64,000 nt of DNA from Desulfovibrionaceae bacterium. Lineage in GTDB: Bacteria; Desulfobacterota; Desulfovibrionia; Desulfovibrionales; Desulfovibrionaceae. How positions within the stretch are numbered: the stretch's first letter is position 1; each line of letters starts with the position of its first letter. Both the position numbers and the translations under genes were made by a program. The notes beneath the pieces were generated by a model, which worked only from the letters and a program-made list of their open reading frames with translations, was not told the origin of the DNA and made no database searches. The DNA is taken from the NCBI GenBank assembly GCA_022510785.1, contig JAFLSV010000003.1, positions 1-64,000 of the forward strand, written 5' to 3'. Shown piece after piece: positions 36,131 to 45,048 of the stretch.

Positions 36131-36827
36131 GCTGCGTGGCGTCAACACCTTTTATGGGGCTGTTCCGGCCCTGCGCGATGTCAGCCTGAGCGTGCGCGAA
36201 GGGGAGATTGTCACTCTGATCGGGGCCAACGGCGCAGGCAAAACCACCACGCTCATGACCATTTGCGGCGGCATTCAGCCCCGCGGCGGGGAAATTTTGT
36301 ACGAAGGCAAGCCCATTCACCGGACGCCGCCCAACGAGATTGTGCGCATGGGCATCAGCCAGGTGCCGGAAGGGCGGCTGATTTTTCCCGAGCTCACCGT
36401 GCAGGAAAACCTGGACATGGGCGCGTTTCTGCGCGGCGACAGGGACGGCATCCGGCGCGACATGGACTATATTTTTTCGCTCTTTCCCATCCTGGCCCAG
36501 CGCCGCCGTCAGGCCGGGGGCACCCTGTCCGGCGGAGAGCAGCAGATGCTGGCCATTTCCCGCGCCATCATGGCCCGGCCCCGGCTGCTGTTGCTGGACG
36601 AACCCTCGCTGGGCCTGGCGCCCATTATTATTCACCAGATTTTCGGCATTATCCAGAAAATCAATACGGACGGCACCACGGTCTTTCTGGTGGAACAAAA
36701 CGCCAACCAGGCCCTGAAAATCGCCCATCGCGGCTATGTTATGGAAAACTGCCGGGTGGTCATGGAAAACAGCGCCCAGGCCCTGCTCAACGATCAGGCT
36801 GTGCGCAAGGCCTATCTGGGCATGTGA
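36123..36827 (+). CDS. livF: Branched-chain amino-acid ABC transporter ATPase LivF
   Basis: This 234-residue ATPase has Walker A GANGAGKTT, the conserved GISQVPEGRLIFPELTVQENL, signature LSGGEQQMLAISRAI, Walker B LLLLDEPSLGLAP, and ends in the typical FLVEQNANQALKIAHRGYV segment. It dimerises with LivG. The ATG at 36123 lies inside the end of livG and gives the canonical [12 protein letters not shown] start. A sigma-54-type response regulator starts 9 bases after its stop and probably shares the transcript. Confidence 0.95.
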   Translation: MLELRGVNTFYGAVPALRDVSLSVREGEIVTLIGANGAGKTTTLMTICGGIQPRGGEILYEGKPIHRTPPNEIVRMGISQVPEGRLIFPELTVQENLDMGAFLRGDRDGIRRDMDYIFSLFPILAQRRRQAGGTLSGGEQQMLAISRAIMARPRLLLLDEPSLGLAPIIIHQIFGIIQKINTDGTTVFLVEQNANQALKIAHRGYVMENCRVVMENSAQALLNDQAVRKAYLGM

Positions 36828-36835
36828 GCCGGGCT

Positions 36836-38245
36836 ATGGCGGCCACTATCCTGATTGTGGATGACGAGGAGGGCATACGCCTGTCCTTGCGGGGCATTCT
36901 GGAAGATGAAGGCTATGCCGTGGCGGAAGCGGCGTCAGCGGAAGAGGGCCTGAGTCTGGCGGAACGCCTTCATCCCGATATGGTTTTTCTGGATATATGG
37001 CTGCCCGGCATGGACGGCATGGCCGCCCTGGAGCAGTTCAGGGCGCGCTCTCCCGAGTTGCCGGTGGTCATGATTTCGGGCCATGGCACTATTGAAACCG
37101 CGGTGTCCGCCCTGCGTTGCGGGGCGCATGATTTTATCGAAAAGCCTCTGTCCCTGGATAAAATTCTGCTTCTGGTTCAGCACACGCTGGAAATGGACGC
37201 CCTGCGCCGGGAAAACAAGGCCCTGCGCGCGGCCATGGAGCAGGGCGAGGAAAGTGTCATTGTCGGTCAGTCTCCGGCTATGCTCAGGTTCCGGGAGGAA
37301 CTGGCCCGCGTGGCCCCCACCGACGCCTGGGTGCTGATCACCGGCGAAAACGGCACCGGCAAGGAACTGGCCGCCCGGGCCGTGCACCGGGGCAGCAAAC
37401 GGGCCGCCGCGCCGCTGGTGGCCGTCAACTGCGCCGCCATCCCCGAAGAACTCATCGAAAGCGAGCTGTTCGGCCACGAAAGGGGCGCGTTCACCGGCGC
37501 GGACGGGCCGCGCACGGGCAAGTTCGAGCTGGCTCATAAGGGAACCCTGTTTCTGGATGAAATCGGGGATATGAGCCTGAAAACCCAGGCCAAGATCCTG
37601 CGCATTCTTGAAGAGCAAAATTTTGAACGGGTAGGCGGCACCCGGACCATCCATGTGGATGTGCGCGTGATTGCCGCCACCAACAAGAATCTGGAAGACG
37701 CCATACGCCGTGGTGAATTTCGGGCGGATCTGTATTATCGTCTGCGGGTTTTTCCGCTCTGCCTGCCGCCCCTGCGGGAGCGCGGCGGCGATATTCCTCT
37801 GCTTGTGGCCGCTCTGGCGGCCCGTCTGGAGCGGCGCACGGGCATGAAGCCCCCGCTTTTTGCCCCCGATGCGCTGGCAGCGATGAGCGCCTGGGCCTGG
37901 CCCGGCAACGTGCGCGAGCTGGCGCACCTTGTGGAGCGCATGACCATTCTGCGCGCCGGCGCAGTGGTGAGCGCCGCCGATCTGCCGCCGGAGATGCATA
38001 CGCGCCCCTCGCCCGGGGCCGCCGGAGATGCCCATGCCTTTCTGGCCCGCCTGCTGGCGTCGGATATGGACTTCAAACGCGCCCGCGCCGCCTTCGAAAC
38101 CTATTATCTTGAAGCCAAGCTGGCCGAAGCGGGCGGCAATATCACCCGCCTGGCCGAGGCCGTGGGTCTGGAGCGCAGTTACGTCCATCGCAAACTGAAG
38201 GCCGCGCGCTCTGCCGGCGGCCAAACGGCGCATGACAAGAGATAG
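36836..38245 (+). CDS. Sigma-54-dependent NtrC-family response regulator
   Basis: This 469-residue regulator has a receiver domain (residues 1-120; phosphoacceptor Asp53 in FLDIWLPG, Lys103 in FIEKPLS) and a sigma-54-activating AAA+ domain (about 142-375). The latter shows Walker A GENGTGKE, the GAFTGA loop (217-222) and a DEIGDM Walker B. A Fis-type helix-turn-helix ([19 protein letters not shown]) follows at about 430-455. The spacing of domains and the GAFTGA loop show a real activator. Its ATG is 9 bases after livF, so it is probably made with the Liv transporter. No histidine kinase is nearby, so its signal partner must be elsewhere. It converges on an aminotransferase gene. Confidence 0.92.
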   Translation: MAATILIVDDEEGIRLSLRGILEDEGYAVAEAASAEEGLSLAERLHPDMVFLDIWLPGMDGMAALEQFRARSPELPVVMISGHGTIETAVSALRCGAHDFIEKPLSLDKILLLVQHTLEMDALRRENKALRAAMEQGEESVIVGQSPAMLRFREELARVAPTDAWVLITGENGTGKELAARAVHRGSKRAAAPLVAVNCAAIPEELIESELFGHERGAFTGADGPRTGKFELAHKGTLFLDEIGDMSLKTQAKILRILEEQNFERVGGTRTIHVDVRVIAATNKNLEDAIRRGEFRADLYYRLRVFPLCLPPLRERGGDIPLLVAALAARLERRTGMKPPLFAPDALAAMSAWAWPGNVRELAHLVERMTILRAGAVVSAADLPPEMHTRPSPGAAGDAHAFLARLLASDMDFKRARAAFETYYLEAKLAEAGGNITRLAEAVGLERSYVHRKLKAARSAGGQTAHDKR

Positions 38246-38259
38246 CCGGCCCCGTTGGC

Positions 38260-39408
38260 TCAGTCATGATCCATGGCGGCGTGCCAGGCGTCCAGGGCGC
38301 TTTCCAGATACGGGCTTTGGGGCGCGCGGGGCAGGGCGCGGGCCAGGGCGTGGAGCCCGGCGGCCAGGTCGGCCCAGTCCACCCAGCCCATGTGGCCGAT
38401 GCGGATCATGGCGTCTTTCATGGGGGCCTGGCCGGCGGTCATGACCACCCCGCACTGCCGGGCGGCTTCGGCCACCACGGCCGAGGCGGGTATGTCCGCG
38501 GGCATGCGCACGCTGGTCAGGCCCCATGTGTAGTGATCCGGCGCGAAAAGTTCCAGTCCCAGGGCGCGGACACCGGCCCTGGCCATGGCCGTCAGGCCGC
38601 GCTGCTTGCGGTACAGCGCGGGCAGGCCAATTTCAAAGATCATGCGAAGCGCTTCGCGCAGACCCAGAACCAGGCTTACGGGCGACGTGAACAGGGTCTG
38701 GTTTTTCAGGCAGTTCTCCCGTTCCTGCGGCAGGTTGAAATAGAAGCAGGAGGGCCTGACCCGTTCCGCTCTGGCCCAGGCCCGCGCGGACAGGGCCAGC
38801 AGGGACAGTCCCGGCGGCACCATAAGCCCCTTTTGCGAGCCGGTCAGCAGGCAGTCCAGGCCCCAGGCGTCCATGGGCGCGGGTGAAATGCCCACGGCGG
38901 AAATGCCGTCCGCCACCAGCAGGACGTCCCGTTCACGGGTGATGGCCGCCATCTCTTGCACGGGGTGCATAACGCCTGTGGAGGTTTCGGAAATCTGCAC
39001 CAGAAGCCCCCTGATGGAGGGATCCGCATCCAGGGCCTCGGCCACGCGCCGGGCGCTGACGGCCCTTCCCCAGGGGGCGGACAGGGTGACGCATTCCAGT
39101 CCGCGCACGGCGGCGATTTGCCCCCAGCGTTCCCCAAACTTGCCCGCCTCCACCACCAGAACCCTTTCTCCCGCGTCAAACAGGCCGTGCACGGCGGCGG
39201 TCATGGCGCCGGTGCCGGAGCACGACAGGGGCAGAACCGGCTGCGAGGTGCCGAAGAGCCGCTGCAAAAGTTCCTGGCATTCGGCCAGGGCCTCCTTGAA
39301 GGCGGCTTTGCGGTGATGGATCATGGGCTGGGCCATGGCCAGCCTGACTCTGTCCGGAATGGGGGTGGGGCCGGGGGTGAGCAGCCGCGTGGCCTGAATG
39401 TCGGACAT
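38260..39408 (-). CDS. Alanine-glyoxylate/serine-pyruvate aminotransferase family protein
   Basis: This 382-residue PLP enzyme has the family start LLTPGPTPIPDRVRLAMAQPMIHHRKAAF, then SCSGTGAMTAAVHGLFDAGERVLVV and GLLVQISETSTGVMHPVQEMAA. The aspartate strand LLVADGISAVG and the lysine loop LLTGSQKGLMVPPGLS follow, the Lys being the PLP-linking residue at about 196. The end (MRIGHMGWVDWADL) matches the family C-terminus. The true amino donor and acceptor (Ala, Ser or other, with glyoxylate or pyruvate) cannot be told from sequence. It converges on the sigma-54 regulator, 14 bases apart. An RlmI-like gene lies upstream on the same strand. Confidence 0.9.
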   Translation of the reverse strand: MSDIQATRLLTPGPTPIPDRVRLAMAQPMIHHRKAAFKEALAECQELLQRLFGTSQPVLPLSCSGTGAMTAAVHGLFDAGERVLVVEAGKFGERWGQIAAVRGLECVTLSAPWGRAVSARRVAEALDADPSIRGLLVQISETSTGVMHPVQEMAAITRERDVLLVADGISAVGISPAPMDAWGLDCLLTGSQKGLMVPPGLSLLALSARAWARAERVRPSCFYFNLPQERENCLKNQTLFTSPVSLVLGLREALRMIFEIGLPALYRKQRGLTAMARAGVRALGLELFAPDHYTWGLTSVRMPADIPASAVVAEAARQCGVVMTAGQAPMKDAMIRIGHMGWVDWADLAAGLHALARALPRAPQSPYLESALDAWHAAMDHD

Positions 39409-39444
39409 GGTGCTTTCTCCTGAAAAGTTCGGCGGATTCCGGCT

Positions 39445-40629
39445 TCAGGCCGGAACCTGAAACAGAAGGGTTTTGAGATACGCCGTTTCCGGCATGGAGG
39501 GATGAATGGGGTGATCCGCTCCCTGAAAGCCCTGGCGCAGCAAACGCAGCGGCATACGCCGCTTTGCCGCCGCTTTGGCCGCCAGCGCGCGCAGGGTCTC
39601 CGCATCCAGGTGATGCGAGCATGAGCAGGTCATGAGCACGCCGCCGGGTTTCACCAGATCCAGTCCCAGTTCGTTGATCCGGCGGTAGGCCTCCAGGCCC
39701 TGCCGGGCGTCCTTGCGGCGCTTGATGAAGGCGGGCGGATCCAGGCATACCAGGTCGAAGCGGCGGCCTTCCCGCCGCAGCCGGGCCAGGGTATTCAGGG
39801 CATCGCCGTGCAGACATTCGATGGAAGACTGAGGAGCGGCCCTTTCGGCATTTTGCCTGGCAAAGTCCAGCGCCGTGGACGAGGCGTCCGCAAAGGTCAC
39901 GGCCCGGGCCCCGTGCCGGAGCGCCAGCGCGCCGAAGCCCCCGGCGTAGCAGAAGGCGTCGAGCACGGCCGCCCCGGGAGCGAAGGGAATCAGAGCCATC
40001 CGGTTGTCGCGCTGGTCATAGAACCAGCCTGTTTTCTGGCCTTCGCGCAGAGGCGCGCGGTAGGTCAGGCCATTTTCCCTGACCTCCACGCTGTCGGGCG
40101 CGCTTCCCAGGGCGTTCGTCACCGTGCGGGGCAACGCCTCGAAATCGCGGCTGGAAATATCGTTATCCAGCAGCAGGGAGGCGGGCTTCAGCATGTCGGA
40201 CAGGATATCAGTGAGGATCGGGGTCAGTCTGTCCATGCTGGCTGTGGATATTTGCGCCACCAGATGATCGCCGTGGCGATCCACCACCAGGCCGGGCAGC
40301 CAGTCCCCTTCGCCGTGGCAGAGGCGGTAGAAGGGCTCGTGGAACAGACTCTGGCGCAGGGCCAGCGCATCCGCAAGGCGGGAGCGCGCGAGATCCGCAT
40401 CCAGGGGCGTATCCGGCCTGCGGCTCACCAGGCGCGCCGCAATGAGGGAAGAGGGGTTGACATAGGCCGTGCCCAGTATCCGGCTGGCGGCATCCGCGAC
40501 ATTCACCGCCTGACCCGGCATAAAGGCATTCAGGGGCGAGCGGGCGACGTCCACTTCATTGCTGAACACCCACAGGTGCCCGGCGCGCAGGCGGCGTTCC
40601 TCGCCGCGCTTCAGGTACAGAGTTTCCAT
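39445..40629 (-). CDS. RlmI-like class I SAM-dependent rRNA methyltransferase
   Basis: This 394-residue protein has an N-terminal PUA domain (about residues 1-80, YLKRGEERRLRAGHLWVFSNEV) and a methyltransferase domain. The latter has VLDAFCYAGGFGALALRHGA (SAM loop near residue 215), a TFADASS segment ending strand 2, and motif IV CLDPPAFIKRRKDA. MTCSCSHH lies near the end. This is the layout of RlmI and relatives, which methylate cytosine C5 in 23S rRNA. The target position here is inferred only by family. The ATG at 40629 matches the canonical METLYLKRGEE start; an upstream in-frame start adds nine residues. Confidence 0.88.
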   Translation of the reverse strand: METLYLKRGEERRLRAGHLWVFSNEVDVARSPLNAFMPGQAVNVADAASRILGTAYVNPSSLIAARLVSRRPDTPLDADLARSRLADALALRQSLFHEPFYRLCHGEGDWLPGLVVDRHGDHLVAQISTASMDRLTPILTDILSDMLKPASLLLDNDISSRDFEALPRTVTNALGSAPDSVEVRENGLTYRAPLREGQKTGWFYDQRDNRMALIPFAPGAAVLDAFCYAGGFGALALRHGARAVTFADASSTALDFARQNAERAAPQSSIECLHGDALNTLARLRREGRRFDLVCLDPPAFIKRRKDARQGLEAYRRINELGLDLVKPGGVLMTCSCSHHLDAETLRALAAKAAAKRRMPLRLLRQGFQGADHPIHPSMPETAYLKTLLFQVPA

Positions 40630-40671
40630 AGAGCATTTCCGGGACGCGCGCGGCACATTTCGGCCCGGCGC

Positions 40672-41088
40672 TTATATCCCCGCGAGATCCAGCGCGTCGC
40701 GGCCAAAGACAGAGATCCACAGGGCCGCGTTGACAAGCATCAGCAGAAAGACGGCGGCCGAGGCCATATCCTTGGCGTACTGCACCGCCAGGGAAAAATC
40801 GCGGGTGATGAGATCCAGCGTTTCCTCAAGGGCGCTGTTGAAAAGTTCCGCCGCCATGACCAGCAGCCAGCCGCCCGCGCACAGCAGCCACTGGCCGGGG
40901 CTTTTACCGCCGAGAGCCAGCGCGGCGCCAAGGACGGCAAGAACCATGAGCTCCTGCCGGAAAGCGAGACTCAGTCTCATCCCGGTGCGCAGGCCCCGCA
41001 GGGAATAGCCGAGAGCCTTGCCCACATGGCCGGTGGCGGCGCCGAGGCGGGCGCTCCACGGTTTTCTGGCGCCGGCGGGCTCACGCAT
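40672..41088 (-). CDS. dgkA: Diacylglycerol kinase / undecaprenol kinase (DgkA family)
   Basis: This 138-residue membrane enzyme phosphorylates a lipid alcohol such as diacylglycerol or undecaprenol. After a polar N-terminal 20 residues it has the family layout: a cytoplasmic amphipathic helix (ALGYSLRGLRTGMRLSLAFRQELMVL), then three membrane helices. The catalytic block is MAAELFNSALEETLDLI, and DFSLAVQYAKDMASAAVFLLMLVNA contains the conserved AKDMASAAV. The gene stop is only 2 bases before the start region of the next minus-strand neighbour's end (41091), so both are likely cotranscribed. The substrate cannot be distinguished from sequence. Confidence 0.92.
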   Translation of the reverse strand: MREPAGARKPWSARLGAATGHVGKALGYSLRGLRTGMRLSLAFRQELMVLAVLGAALALGGKSPGQWLLCAGGWLLVMAAELFNSALEETLDLITRDFSLAVQYAKDMASAAVFLLMLVNAALWISVFGRDALDLAGI

Positions 41089-41090
41089 GG

Positions 41091-41660
41091 CTATTCTTCC
41101 TGCCCGCGGACATTGCCCGGCAGCTCCACACTGTGGAATGATTCGGCGTGAGACGCCGCCTTGGGGCAGTGGTCGCGCAGGTGGCAGATATCACAGGCGC
41201 CCCGAAAGGGCATATGGGTCAGCACGCTGAAGCGGCGGCACAGGGTGGAACCGCCCTTTTCCTGGTAGGGCACGCCCTCGGCCTCCAGCGCGCCGCTCAG
41301 GGCAGGAGTGGGCGCGGGCGCGGGCGCGCAGCCGGCCTGCTCCACTTCAGGGACAAGCTGGTACACGGCCCCCATGATCATGGTCTGCGCCAGGGCGTTG
41401 AGGCGAAAGCCCCCGGTGGCGGACTTTTTCCAGTTTTCGTCCACCTCGCGTTCCACGGCTTCATCCAGCCAGATGGCCAGATAGCGTTTGCCCCCGGCCT
41501 CCAGGCTCATGGCGTGCAGGAGGGGCAGCCAGCGTTCCCAGGCGTCGGCCAGGCCTTCCATGACCTGCCCGCCCATGCGTGTTTCCTGAAGCAGGCCCAG
41601 CATCAGCTCCATGTCGAATATGGGCTGTACGGCCAGCATTTCCTTGCGGTAGTCGCTCAT
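41091..41660 (-). CDS. Conserved protein of unknown function with C-terminal cysteine cluster
   Basis: This 189-residue soluble protein starts MSDYRKEMLAVQPIFDMELML. The middle is helical with many Leu and Glu residues (about residues 20-110), followed by an Ala/Pro linker. Near the C-terminus come five cysteines, CAPAPAP earlier and then CRRFSVLTHMPFRGACDICH, with LRDHCPK just after. The C-x17-C-x2-C-x5-C spacing could ligate a 4Fe-4S cluster or zinc. No family is recognised. AAGGAA precedes the ATG at 41660, six codons inside a longer open frame. It lies just upstream of dgkA, probably in the same transcript. Confidence 0.65.
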   Translation of the reverse strand: MSDYRKEMLAVQPIFDMELMLGLLQETRMGGQVMEGLADAWERWLPLLHAMSLEAGGKRYLAIWLDEAVEREVDENWKKSATGGFRLNALAQTMIMGAVYQLVPEVEQAGCAPAPAPTPALSGALEAEGVPYQEKGGSTLCRRFSVLTHMPFRGACDICHLRDHCPKAASHAESFHSVELPGNVRGQEE

Positions 41661-41750
41661 GGCGTTCCTTGTGGACAAAAGGGACAGAGAGAAGGGTTCA
41701 CTGTGACCCGGCCCGTTCTTCCCGTCAAGTCCGGCCCGCGCGGGCCTTGT

Positions 41751-41785
41751 GAAAAGGTTCGCCGCGAATCGCGGCGAACCTTTTC
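41751..41785. terminator. Bidirectional hairpin terminator
   Basis: A perfect 16-bp stem, GAAAAGGTTCGCCGCG (41751-41766) and CGCGGCGAACCTTTTC (41770-41785), encloses a 3-base loop. T4 on one side and A4 on the other let it act on both strands. It lies 74 bases left of the TRAP gene end at 41859 and can stop that minus-strand operon before it reaches the next gene. Confidence 0.85.
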
Positions 41786-41858
41786 ATGCGGGGCTGGCGC
41801 CGTGCCGCCGCTGTGGTGAAGCGTTTCACGCGAGGCAGCCCGGAGCCGGGGGGATCGC

Positions 41859-43847
41859 CTAGTTGACCAGCAGCAGGGCGATCTGGGGGAAGAGGATCAG
41901 AATGCCCACGCACAGGAGCATGCCCAGGAAGAAGGGCATGACCCCCTTGAACATGGTCGCCATGGGTATATCCGGATGCAGGCCCGCCAGGGTGAACACA
42001 TTCATGCCCACAGGCGGCGTGATCATGCCCATTTCCATGACCACCACGCAGACCACGCCGAACCAGATGCTGTCAAAGCCCAGAGCCATCACGGTCGGAT
42101 AAATGGTGGGCAGGGTCAGCATCATCATGGGCAGGATGTTCATGACGCAGCCGAGGATGATGTACAGGATGATCACCGCCACCAGCACCCAGTACCGGTT
42201 GATGTCCAGCCCGGCCACGGTGGCGGCCAGCAGGTTCGGCAGGCGCGAGGAGGACAGGAAGCCCAGAAGGACATACAGGCCCATGAACAGGGCGAACAGT
42301 TTGCCGAACATGATGGAGCTGCGGTACATGACCGCCTTGAAGCTTTCCCAGGTGAGGCGGCGGCGGGCCAGCGCGAACAAGAGGGAGAGCACGGCGCCCG
42401 TGGCGCCGCCTTCGGCCGGGGTGAACCAGCCCTGGAGCATGCCGATGACCACCACCAGGAACAGCATCACCACCGGAACCAGCTTGAGAAGGGACAACAG
42501 CTTGTCCTTCATGGGGTACTTCTGCGCCTTGGGCGCCCAGTCAGGATGGCGCAAAACCCGCAGAATGACGATGCCGATGAAGATGAGCGTCAGCAGAATA
42601 CCGGGCAGAATCCCCGCGATAAACAGCTTGCCCACCGATTCCTCGGTGATCATGGAGAACACGATAAAGCCCATGCTGGGCGGGATAAGAATGCCCAGTG
42701 TGCCGCCCGCGGCCAGCGAGCCGCAGCTCAGCTCGTTGTTGTAATGGTTTTCCTGCATGGCGGGCATGGCCACGCTGGACATGGTGATAACCGTGGCCAT
42801 GGAGTCTCCGCACACGGCGCCGAAGCCCGCGCAGCCGCCCACGGACGCGCACGCCAGGCCACCGGGAAGGCGGCCCAGCCATTTTTTTGCCGCGTCGAAC
42901 AGGTCGTCCGACAGCCCGGCCAGGGTCACCATTTCACCCATGAGCAAAAACATGGGGAAGGCGATCATCATGAAGGTCGCGGTGTTGAGGAAGGGGATAA
43001 TGCCCACGGTATTCAGCGCGGCCGACGGACGCCGCACCACGATGAGCAGCCCCACCAGGCCGATGGCCGCCATGGCGAAGCCGAGAGGCACGCGCAAAAG
43101 CAGCAGAAGCATCAGAATCAAAAAGCCCAGCCCGCCGATGACCAGTGACGACAGGCGCAGTCCCAGCGCCTTGTAGGCAAAGGGCAGGCAGCCCAGGGCC
43201 AGGGCCAGAAGGACGGCGAGGATGATGAGGGCAAATTCCCTCTTTTTGATGAGCGCCCGCAGCACATGGGTGAACTGGAAAAAGAAGGCGATGCTGGCCA
43301 GGAACATGCCGAAGCCCGTGAGCATCAGGAAGGGCCATTCATGAATTTCCAGGGTTGAGGTCTGTTTGGTCCAGGTGAGCGAGGACAGAACGGCCTCGTA
43401 ACCGATGACGGCGGAGACCACGCAACTGATGATGCACGCGAAAAGGTACAGGCAGCGCTGGGCCTTGCCCGGCATCATGTCGTAGAACAGGTTAATCTCA
43501 ATGGACTGGCGGTACACGATGGGGTACGAAAACGCCAGAAAACCCACGGCGGGAAGGAAGAGCAGCTCAAGCTCGGTGATGCCCACCCAGGGTTTGTTGA
43601 AGCCCAGGCGGCCGATAACGTCAATGCTGATGCATACGGCGATGACCAGGATGAGAATGGCCGAAATGATCGGCAGTTTCCGGGTGAGCCAGTTGAACGC
43701 TTTTTCCGGCCCGCAGAGGGGCGGCAGCGCGCCGATGCCCTTTTCCGGGATATCACTGAACTGATCTTCGCAAATCAGATCGGATGCGGCGAGGCATTCC
43801 GCGTCCGGCAACGTGGTGGCGGGAGCTTGGGGGTCTTTGTCCGACAT
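41859..43847 (-). CDS. TRAP transporter permease, fused DctQ-DctM
   Basis: This 662-residue inner-membrane protein joins the two TRAP membrane parts. After a polar, acidic cytoplasmic start (about residues 1-55) come the four DctQ helices (about 55-200; KLPIISAILILVIAVCISIDVIGR; YPIVYRQSIEINLFYDMM) and a linking helix. The long DctM part (about 215-662) has ASVGGCAGFGAVCGDSMATVITMSSVAMP, the conserved GTLGILIPPSMGFIVF and, near the end, MGMITPPVGMNVF. The transporter uses an ion gradient and the periplasmic DctP protein encoded upstream. Fused TRAP permeases are known (SiaQM). The ATG at 43847 has AAGGAA before it. The substrate is unknown. Confidence 0.92.
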   Translation of the reverse strand: MSDKDPQAPATTLPDAECLAASDLICEDQFSDIPEKGIGALPPLCGPEKAFNWLTRKLPIISAILILVIAVCISIDVIGRLGFNKPWVGITELELLFLPAVGFLAFSYPIVYRQSIEINLFYDMMPGKAQRCLYLFACIISCVVSAVIGYEAVLSSLTWTKQTSTLEIHEWPFLMLTGFGMFLASIAFFFQFTHVLRALIKKREFALIILAVLLALALGCLPFAYKALGLRLSSLVIGGLGFLILMLLLLLRVPLGFAMAAIGLVGLLIVVRRPSAALNTVGIIPFLNTATFMMIAFPMFLLMGEMVTLAGLSDDLFDAAKKWLGRLPGGLACASVGGCAGFGAVCGDSMATVITMSSVAMPAMQENHYNNELSCGSLAAGGTLGILIPPSMGFIVFSMITEESVGKLFIAGILPGILLTLIFIGIVILRVLRHPDWAPKAQKYPMKDKLLSLLKLVPVVMLFLVVVIGMLQGWFTPAEGGATGAVLSLLFALARRRLTWESFKAVMYRSSIMFGKLFALFMGLYVLLGFLSSSRLPNLLAATVAGLDINRYWVLVAVIILYIILGCVMNILPMMMLTLPTIYPTVMALGFDSIWFGVVCVVVMEMGMITPPVGMNVFTLAGLHPDIPMATMFKGVMPFFLGMLLCVGILILFPQIALLLVN

Positions 43848-43988
43848 GATGGTTCCTTTCTGGAAATGGCCGCTGTGGAAAGGGCCCCTGAGGGCAGGAA
43901 GGGCCGCCGGCATGACAAAAAGCCAGGTATCCGTCCCGGCATACGGCGCTTGCCCGTGAAATACTTGCGGAAGCCTTCGCCGCATGAA

Positions 43989-44011
43989 GGCCGCGGCCGG
44001 AGGCCGCGGCC
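43989..44011 (-). promoter_or_regulatory. Intercistronic hairpin between dctP and dctQM
   Basis: A perfect 10-bp stem GGCCGCGGCC repeated around the loop GGA lies 12 bases after the dctP stop. No T-tract follows on the transcript, so it is probably an RNA-stabilising or attenuating hairpin that keeps the binding protein more abundant than the permease. Confidence 0.6.
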
Positions 44012-44022
44012 CCGCATATCGC

Positions 44023-45048
44023 TTATTCCACGGAAGCGGCGATATCGTAGTAACGCTTAATCCATACAGCGGGATCCTTGACGCCGGCTTCGGTCAGGCG
44101 GCGCACCCACAGGCTGTCGGTAAGCTTTTTCGCGTCGGTGACAAACTGGTTCATTTCCTCTTCGGTGGGGAAGTACACTTCCATGCCGGCGGCTTCAAAT
44201 TCCTTGTACGTGTCTTCCACATCGCGCACGAAGCTGTTGATCACATTCAGGCCCAGATCCTTGGACAGTTCCATGGTGAGCTGCTGCTGTTCGGGCGTCA
44301 TGTCCTGTTCAAACAGGTCGCGGTTGATGCTGTAGGGGAAGGGAGCGGTAAAGGTCTGGCCGGTCACGGTGGAATACTTGCAGAATTCCTGCACGCGCGC
44401 GCCCTTCACGCAGGACACGCCGCAGATGAACATTTCGCCCATGCCGCGCTGCAGGCCCACATACACGTCGTTCATGGCCACGGTCACGGGAATGCCGCCC
44501 CAGGCTTCCACATACTCGGCAAAGGCTCCGGCGGACACCAGCACGCGCTTGCCCTTGAGGTCGGCGGGGCTGTGAACGGGCGTGTCCTTCGAGGCGATCA
44601 TGACAGGGGCGGAAGCGGCCATGCTGAGCAGCACGCCGGGAGCGTTCAGATCGCTTTTCAGTTCGGGAATTTCTTCCACCATCCTGTTGAGCAGACGGTA
44701 GCCGTGGGGCTGATCCTTCGCCAGATAGGGCAGCTGGAACATATAGGCGTAGGGTACCTGCTTGATGTCCATCGGGGACCAGCCCGCGGCGTCAAGCATG
44801 CCGTTCTTCAGCGCTTCAAACACGCCGAAGGGATCCACCACGCCGCCCGCGTAGAAGAAGTGCATGACCAGATCGCCGTTGCTTTTTTCGGCGAAGGAAT
44901 CCGCCCAGGGCTTCAGCGCGTCAGCGTTTTGCCGCTGGGCCGGGTTGTAAAGCGACTGGAAATTCATGTCCAGCGTCGCCGCCTGAGCGGCGGGGCATGC
45001 CACAAGGAGACTGAGGGCAAGAGCGCAGAGAACACGTTTGAAATTCAT
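44023..45048 (-). CDS. TRAP transporter substrate-binding protein (DctP family)
   Basis: This 341-residue periplasmic protein has a signal peptide (MNFKRVLCALALSLLVACPAAQA) and then the DctP fold. Landmarks are KPWADSFAEKSNGDLVMHFFYAGGVVDPFGVFEAL, a helix-loop with GLQRGMGEMFICGVSC near residue 195, and SPADLKGKRVLVSAGAF near residue 158, the position of the TRAP family LKGLKIRV motif. The usual ligand arginine of organic-acid TRAPs is not obvious at that site, so the ligand may not be a simple carboxylate. GAGGAAAA precedes the ATG. It is the first gene of a two-gene operon with dctQM. Confidence 0.88.
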   Translation of the reverse strand: MNFKRVLCALALSLLVACPAAQAATLDMNFQSLYNPAQRQNADALKPWADSFAEKSNGDLVMHFFYAGGVVDPFGVFEALKNGMLDAAGWSPMDIKQVPYAYMFQLPYLAKDQPHGYRLLNRMVEEIPELKSDLNAPGVLLSMAASAPVMIASKDTPVHSPADLKGKRVLVSAGAFAEYVEAWGGIPVTVAMNDVYVGLQRGMGEMFICGVSCVKGARVQEFCKYSTVTGQTFTAPFPYSINRDLFEQDMTPEQQQLTMELSKDLGLNVINSFVRDVEDTYKEFEAAGMEVYFPTEEEMNQFVTDAKKLTDSLWVRRLTEAGVKDPAVWIKRYYDIAASVE

